Assembly: GCF_048323655.1 (NCBI RefSeq)
Contig: NZ_JBLUWW010000003.1
Span: 186,001 to 250,000 of the forward strand
Length of the DNA: 64,000 nt
Reading direction: 5' to 3'
Origin: Salinimicrobium soli
Lineage (GTDB): Bacteria > Bacteroidota > Bacteroidia > Flavobacteriales > Flavobacteriaceae
The notes under the pieces were generated by a model. That model searched no databases. It was not told the DNA's origin and saw only the letters and a program-made list of their open reading frames with translations. Both the position numbers and the translations under genes were made by a program. Shown piece after piece: positions 59,004-64,000 of this stretch. Position 1 is the stretch's first letter. Each line of letters starts with the position of its first letter.

Positions 59004-59855
59004 TTAGTTGCAGACTTCTGCTTTTACCATCACCCAGAAATGACCGTCACTATCCTCTAATGTCTGTGTTTTGTCGAAGTCCCCCGGAGCGTTCTTGTCC
59101 ATAGGTTCATTATCAGAAACATACAAATGAGTTATAGTAACATTATTACCTTCTTCTACAGTAATACTCTGGTCTTCAGAGTTCCAACTTATGGTGACAA
59201 ATCCACCAAGACCACCATTTTTATGATGTATTTCCCTTTCCTCAGAACCACTCACTTCGTTAAAATCAAATTCATGGGCCCACCCCCAGTTCTTACTGGT
59301 ACCTATTTCTGAAAAATCTTTATTGCCTATCATGTAACCAGATTCACATGCCGTTTCACAGGGAGCAGTAGAACAAAAGAAAGTCGGAGACCATTCACTT
59401 TTCTTTAGTCCGCCACCTTCGTTTTTTGCTCTCACTCTGAAGGCATAGGTCATTCCGCAGGCGAGCGGAGTGCCACATTCGTTTTCCACAATTAATTCTT
59501 CCAAAAGGAGCGGGTATTTTCCATTAGAAGCCAAGGCATAACTATTGTTGTTATTAGAGGCAAATCCCTTTTCGCAGAAGGTATCATCCCATGAAACCGG
59601 GTCTGTCTCATTAGCTACAAGTTGCCAGTCGAGGTCAAATCCTCCGGCAGCACCACTTGGTCCAGCTATTACTTCGAAAGGAATGCTGTTAGTTGTGGAC
59701 TCCCCACATGCTAAGGAAGGAACATCAAAAGCATCCTGGCTAACATTCTGAGAATTCAGGTTGCCTTTTGCATCCAAAGAAATTTCATCATTTACATTTT
59801 CAGTACTACAACCTGCAAGTGCCAAAAACGCTAAAATTGGTAAGATTTTTTTCAT
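59004..59855 (-). CDS. Lipoprotein sharing the N-terminal module of its neighbour
   Basis: 283 residues. Lipobox ALAGC puts the lipidated cysteine at residue 15. Residues about 56-165 match the module of the 57675-58790 protein: NSIPFEVIAGPSGAAGGFDLDW against NSLTVNIIAGENGATGGLSVRW, NSYALASNGKYPLLLEEL against DAYSLANEGDIFPFHLENF, and AFRVRAKNEGGGLKKSEWS against VFIVQAHQDGSMQKSDYS. The C-terminal 115 residues (from CESGYMIGNKDFSEIG to the end) are different, beta-rich and contain no repeat. No family recognised. The two genes probably arose by duplication with exchange of the C-terminal domain. Confidence 0.85.
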   Translation of the reverse strand: MKKILPILAFLALAGCSTENVNDEISLDAKGNLNSQNVSQDAFDVPSLACGESTTNSIPFEVIAGPSGAAGGFDLDWQLVANETDPVSWDDTFCEKGFASNNNNSYALASNGKYPLLLEELIVENECGTPLACGMTYAFRVRAKNEGGGLKKSEWSPTFFCSTAPCETACESGYMIGNKDFSEIGTSKNWGWAHEFDFNEVSGSEEREIHHKNGGLGGFVTISWNSEDQSITVEEGNNVTITHLYVSDNEPMDKNAPGDFDKTQTLEDSDGHFWVMVKAEVCN

Positions 59856-59966
59856 AATTGATTTGGTTTAATTTAGTTAGGACATCTAATGTAATTCAAA
59901 CCAATGGTTCAGTAAGTGTCTGAAAACCAGTTTTCGATGATAGTGTAGGAAAAATCGACGTAAGAA

Positions 59967-62072
59967 TTAACTGATATAATTCCAGATGCTTTTTTGCTTC
60001 ACTAATTGGGAATAAGTGAACCTCACCACCTTGTTTTTCTCAAGTTCAAGGTTGGGATCTTCCTTCAGCAACTGGAGAGCGTAGTACCGTGCAGTTTTTA
60101 AAATATCGTTGTCTTTGACAATATCAGCAATCTTCAAATTCAGGACTCCACTTTGCTGAGTACCCATAAGATCTCCCGGTCCCCGTAACTTGAGATCCAC
60201 TTCAGCGATCTCAAATCCGTCCCCCGTACTTGTCATGGTCTCCAACCTCGTTTTGCTGTCTGCCGATAATTTGTGGCCGGTCATCAGGATGCAATAGCTC
60301 TGTTCTGCTCCACGACCAACCCGCCCTCGTAATTGATGCAGCTGCGAAAGGCCAAAACGTTCGGCACTTTCTATGATCATGACGCTCGCATTTGGGACAT
60401 TTACGCCAACTTCAATAACAGTAGTTGCAACCATGATCTGTGTTTCCCCGCGCACGAACCGGTCCATTTCATAATCCTTGTCGGCTGGTTTCATTTGACC
60501 ATGTACAATCGAGATCTGGTAATCTGGGATTGGAAATTCCCTGGCAATACTTTCATAGCCGTCCATCAGGTCCTTGTAATCCATTTTTTCAGACTCCTGA
60601 ATAAGAGGGTACACCACGTAAACCTGCCGTCCTTTCCTAATTTCATCTTTGATGAACCTGAAAACTTTCAGTCGGTTGGAGTCATAGCGGTGAACGGTTT
60701 TAATATCTTTTCGTCCGGGAGGAAGTTCATCGATCACCGACACATCCAGGTCTCCATAGAGGCTCATGGCCAGCGTGCGAGGGATAGGAGTGGCAGTCAT
60801 AACAAGGATGTGAGGCGGCAGGTTATTTTTCTTCCAAAGCCTCGCCCGCTGGGCAACTCCAAAACGATGTTGTTCATCGATAATAGCCAGTCCGAGGTTT
60901 TTGAACTGAACTTTTTCTTCCAGTAAAGCATGCGTACCTATCAGGAGATGCAGTTCTCCATTCTCCAGGGCCTCATGGATCTCCCGGCGTTCTGAAGTTT
61001 TGGTGGAACCGGTGAGCAGTCTTACCTGAATTCCCAGTTCCTGAACAAGTTCACAGATCCCGTTGTAATGTTGTGTGGCTAATATCTCGGTTGGTGCCAT
61101 AAGGCAAGCCTGGAAACCGTTATCCAGAGCCAACAGAACACTCATAAGTGCGACAATGGTTTTTCCGGAACCCACATCTCCCTGCAATAACCGGTTCATC
61201 TGTGCGCCGCTGCCAAGGTCCTGTCGAATTTCTTTGATCACTCTTTTTTGGGCCCCGGTTAGCTCAAAGGGAAGGTGATTCTCGTAAAATTCACTGAAGT
61301 GGTTCCCCACAGCCTCAAAAGGAAAACCTTTGATCTTCTTTTTCCGAAGTAGATTCTTCATGAGCAGTTGGATCTGTATAAAGAACAGCTCCTCAAATTT
61401 TAGTCTGAACTGTGCTTTGGCCAGTAATTCCTGGCTCTTCGGAAAGTGAGCGTTAAATACTGCTTCCGCTTTTGGCAACAGGTGCAGCTCCTCCCGAAGA
61501 TACCCGGGAAGGGGATCAAAAAAAGCATTATTGCTTTCCAGGAATAACTGCTGCATGCATTTGCTGAAGACCCGGTTTGTGATCCCAGATTTTGCCAGCT
61601 TTTCAGTGGAAGGATAAACCGGTTGCATGGCAGTTCGCAGGTTCTTTTTATAATCTTCTACTAATTCCATTTCCGGATGCGGCATACTGAAAAGTCCGTT
61701 GTACCAGTTGGTTTTTCCGAAGATCACGTATGGGGTGTTGATCTTGAGATTCTCCCTTATCCATTTATGCCCGCGGAACCAGACAAGTTCCATTTTTCCG
61801 GTTTCGTCAATAAAATCTGCGACCAGGCGTTTTCCCCTTTTTTGCTCCACCATTCTTAGGTGTACGATCTTGCCCACAATTTGAACTTCGGAAGAATTTC
61901 TCTCCAGTTGATTGATCTTGTAAAAACGGGTTTTGTCGAGATAACGATTCGGATAGAAGTTCAGCAGATCTCCATAGGTGTGAATCCCGATCTCTTTCCG
62001 AAGAATATCAGCGCGGTTGGGGCCAATTCCCTTGAGGTAGTCAATGGGGGTGTTCAGGAGAGTTGGATTCAT
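59967..62072 (-). CDS. recG: ATP-dependent DNA helicase RecG
   Basis: Remodels stalled replication forks and Holliday junctions. 701 residues, normal length. The N-terminal wedge with its OB fold covers about 1-230; Walker A LLQGDVGSGKTIVAL is near 299-313, DEQHRFGV near 402-409, and motif VI QLRGRVGRGAEQSYC near 589-603; DLKLRGPGDLMGTQQSG near 633-649 is the RecG C-terminal signature. Divergent from the M1 peptidase gene. Confidence 0.97.
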   Translation of the reverse strand: MNPTLLNTPIDYLKGIGPNRADILRKEIGIHTYGDLLNFYPNRYLDKTRFYKINQLERNSSEVQIVGKIVHLRMVEQKRGKRLVADFIDETGKMELVWFRGHKWIRENLKINTPYVIFGKTNWYNGLFSMPHPEMELVEDYKKNLRTAMQPVYPSTEKLAKSGITNRVFSKCMQQLFLESNNAFFDPLPGYLREELHLLPKAEAVFNAHFPKSQELLAKAQFRLKFEELFFIQIQLLMKNLLRKKKIKGFPFEAVGNHFSEFYENHLPFELTGAQKRVIKEIRQDLGSGAQMNRLLQGDVGSGKTIVALMSVLLALDNGFQACLMAPTEILATQHYNGICELVQELGIQVRLLTGSTKTSERREIHEALENGELHLLIGTHALLEEKVQFKNLGLAIIDEQHRFGVAQRARLWKKNNLPPHILVMTATPIPRTLAMSLYGDLDVSVIDELPPGRKDIKTVHRYDSNRLKVFRFIKDEIRKGRQVYVVYPLIQESEKMDYKDLMDGYESIAREFPIPDYQISIVHGQMKPADKDYEMDRFVRGETQIMVATTVIEVGVNVPNASVMIIESAERFGLSQLHQLRGRVGRGAEQSYCILMTGHKLSADSKTRLETMTSTGDGFEIAEVDLKLRGPGDLMGTQQSGVLNLKIADIVKDNDILKTARYYALQLLKEDPNLELEKNKVVRFTYSQLVKQKSIWNYIS

Positions 62073-62168
62073 AGAACGAAGATAAAAAAAAAGGTCATAG
62101 GCGGGTCTAAAATGCCAATGATGGAAGGTTTTTCCTACTCATTTTCATTTCTTTTGCCCTGAGTAAGT

Positions 62169-62176
62169 TATATTTG
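62169..62176 (+). promoter_or_regulatory. Promoter -7 element of the M1 peptidase gene
   Basis: TATATTTG, a perfect TAnnTTTG, ends only 4 bp before the ATG at 62181, so the transcript either starts at that codon or uses the next in-frame ATG (62190). Confidence 0.65.
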
Positions 62177-62180
62177 GAAT

Positions 62181-64000
62181 ATGAACCGAATGAAATGCTT
62201 TCTTTTTACTCTTCTTCTTTCTGGGATTTTATTGGCCCAGGAAAAGGCTGCAGTTGATTTCACTCACCTGGACGCCCGGCTGCAGATCTTTCCGGAACAG
62301 GGAAAAGTTGAAGGTCAATTGCTCTACAGTTTCGATGTGAACCAAGAAACGGATTCAGTTTTTATTGATGCCCGAAAAATGGCATTTCAGGAGGTTCTTC
62401 TGAACGGGAAATCTGTCGAATACCTCAATAATGGAAAACAGCTTATTTTGGTGAATAAGCTTCCGAAGTTAAAGAACAACCGGTTGCAGATCTCTTATTC
62501 GGCCACTCCCGGGCAGGCAATGTATTTTATCCAAACAGAAACCGACGGGAAAGAACCATCGTATCAGGTCTGGACGCAAGGTCAGGGAAAATACACCTCT
62601 AATTGGCTCCCGTCATTTGATGATACCAATGAGAAACTGGAATTTGATCTGCAAGTTGACTACAAAAAGGGTAAAACAGTAGTGGCCAATGGGGAATTGG
62701 AGGAAACTGTTCAATTGAATGATTCCGTTGTGCGGTGGAAATACAATATGACTGCTCCCATGAGCAGTTATTTAGTAGCGGTTGCTGCAGGAGATCTTGA
62801 AAAGAAAGAATTACAGACAAAGAACGGTACGGAAATGCTGTTTTATTACCCTCCACAATACGAGCAGCGATTCGAACCTACCTACAGGTATAGTGAGGAG
62901 ATCATGAATTACTTTGAAAAGGAAATCGGGTTGGTTTATCCCTGGAAAAATTACAAACAAGTGCCGGTTAGGGAATTTCTGTATGCCGGAATGGAAAATA
63001 CGGGTACGACTATTTTTTCTGACAGTTTTTTAGTTGATTCCATTGGATTTAATGATCGCAACTATGTCAATGTGAATGCTCATGAGCTGGCGCATCAGTG
63101 GTTTGGTGATCTTGTAACTGCGGAATCGGGAGATCATCACTGGTTGCAGGAGGGGTTCGCAACTTATTATGCCTTGCTTGCCGAAAAAGTGATATTCGGG
63201 GATGATTATTATTACTGGAAATTATTCCGAAGTGCTGAAGAACTGAAGGAACTTAGTGATTCGGGTAAAGGAGAATCTCTTCTTGACCCTAATGCGAGTT
63301 CTCTTACCTTTTATCAAAAAGGAGCCTGGGCATTGCATATTCTAAAGGAATTAGTGGGAAAAGGCACTTTTGATGAGGCTGTAAAAAATTACCTGGAGAA
63401 GAACAAGTTCGGAAATGTAACCACTGCAGATTTTCTGAACGAAGTCGAAAAAGTTTCCGATGTGGATCTGACCGAATTTAAAAAGAACTGGTTACAACAA
63501 TCAGCTTTTCAGGGAACAGAAGCCCTGGAATCTCTGAAAAGATCTCCTTTTATTATGGATTACCTGGAAATTGCTGCCCTGAAGCAACTACCGCTATCAG
63601 AAAAAAAGCAGCTTTTGGAGGGGGCTCTGAATTTTCCGGTGCAGGATTATGTAGGGCAGGAGGTAGTCTACCAATTATCTCTTGAAGATCCTTATGAGGC
63701 TTTCAATTTGTACAAAAAAGCTTTTGCCAGTAACAATCTCTATGTGCGGCAGGCAATTGCCTTGAGTTTGCAACAAATACCTCAGGCACTTAAAACTGAC
63801 TACGAATCATTGCTGAATGATGATTCTTATGTGACTATTCAAGCGGCTTTACTAAATCTATGGATGAATTTTAAGGAAGACCGGCTGGAATACTTGAAAA
63901 TGACAGAAGGGATCGACGGCTTTTTAGATAAAAATGTCCGCATCGCATGGCTTGCCTTAAGTATGGCAACTCCCGAGATAAGTTCTGCTCAAAAAAAGGA
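62181..64000 (+). CDS. Secreted M1 family aminopeptidase (cut by the right edge)
   Basis: Zinc aminopeptidase, first 606 residues visible. Signal peptide from MKCFLFTLLLSGILLAQ. The exopeptidase motif is AGMENTGTT (the GAMEN variant) near 272-280, and the zinc site HELAHQWFGDLVT near 299-311 with the downstream glutamate in LQEGFATYY; together these give HExxH-18-E. The C-terminal helical domain begins near 420 and continues past the window. Start 62181 or 62190; see promoter note. Probably an outer or periplasmic peptidase acting on imported peptides. Confidence 0.93.
   Translation, partial: MNRMKCFLFTLLLSGILLAQEKAAVDFTHLDARLQIFPEQGKVEGQLLYSFDVNQETDSVFIDARKMAFQEVLLNGKSVEYLNNGKQLILVNKLPKLKNNRLQISYSATPGQAMYFIQTETDGKEPSYQVWTQGQGKYTSNWLPSFDDTNEKLEFDLQVDYKKGKTVVANGELEETVQLNDSVVRWKYNMTAPMSSYLVAVAAGDLEKKELQTKNGTEMLFYYPPQYEQRFEPTYRYSEEIMNYFEKEIGLVYPWKNYKQVPVREFLYAGMENTGTTIFSDSFLVDSIGFNDRNYVNVNAHELAHQWFGDLVTAESGDHHWLQEGFATYYALLAEKVIFGDDYYYWKLFRSAEELKELSDSGKGESLLDPNASSLTFYQKGAWALHILKELVGKGTFDEAVKNYLEKNKFGNVTTADFLNEVEKVSDVDLTEFKKNWLQQSAFQGTEALESLKRSPFIMDYLEIAALKQLPLSEKKQLLEGALNFPVQDYVGQEVVYQLSLEDPYEAFNLYKKAFASNNLYVRQAIALSLQQIPQALKTDYESLLNDDSYVTIQAALLNLWMNFKEDRLEYLKMTEGIDGFLDKNVRIAWLALSMATPEISSAQKK

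Overview
The window looks like a chromosome segment of a flavobacterium (Bacteroidota, family Flavobacteriaceae). Support comes from the repeated TAnnTTTG promoter element typical of this phylum, the near absence of Shine-Dalgarno sequences, and lineage-typical genes: DUF3822 next to rsmD, DUF2520 next to kdsC, a one-piece ResB-CcsA protein, SusC-type carboxypeptidase-regulatory plus beta-barrel receptors, and very long repetitive secreted proteins. The exact genus cannot be fixed from the sequence alone. Most of the window is ordinary core chromosome; I see no prophage, insertion sequence, CRISPR array or tRNA gene.

Layout. 1-6280 (minus) is the N-terminal part of a giant secreted protein with at least 25 near-identical 71-72 residue repeats, running off the left edge. 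6815-10971 (plus) is a pdxH-sixA-ppk1-ppx operon (vitamin B6 and polyphosphate). 10958-13414 (minus) holds miaE and dnaX; dnaX carries an A10 tract with stop codons just behind it in both other frames, a likely slippage site for a short gamma subunit. 13563-13885 is the RNase P RNA. 13889-16272 (minus) is an operon of a one-TM protein, DUF3822, rsmD and a SpoIIAA/STAS-like protein. 16388-19550 (plus) has a RecD-like helicase, kdsB and a DUF2911 protein. 19602-23933 (minus) couples a PIG-L deacetylase, an unlisted 35-residue membrane peptide and a sodium:solute symporter. 24006-27686 (minus) has DUF2520, kdsC, an SMR exporter, a UbiA prenyltransferase, maf and mscS. 27814-31041 is the cytochrome c synthase. 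31094-36809 (minus) holds pirin, NYN/OST-HTH, a CDF transporter, yebC, a pterin dehydratase, an epimerase and gcvT. 36951-40004 (plus) is nnr-hutH, followed by a second STAS-like paralogue and fumC on the minus strand. 42098-42271 is a 57-residue membrane protein. 42373-46955 (minus) has an outer-membrane receptor, a Spy-like protein, arsC and prfB, the last with its programmed +1 frameshift. 47047-50532 has a zinc metalloprotease and ltaE; then ebfC (minus) and an S9 oligopeptidase (plus).

53203-56881 is the most interesting metabolic region: a cystathionine-synthase-like PLP enzyme followed by an alpha-oxoamine-synthase-like PLP enzyme, the enzyme combination expected for capnine (sulfonolipid) synthesis, then a MarR regulator and a YceI protein whose promoters share a 28-nt sequence with a TTGTAnnTACAA palindrome. 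56954-59855 (minus) has an SRAP protein and two lipoproteins that share an N-terminal module but have different C-termini. recG (minus) and a partial M1 aminopeptidase (plus) close the window.

The TAnnTTTG element was used throughout to choose starts: in several genes the longest reading frame begins on or upstream of the promoter and the next in-frame ATG is the better start.
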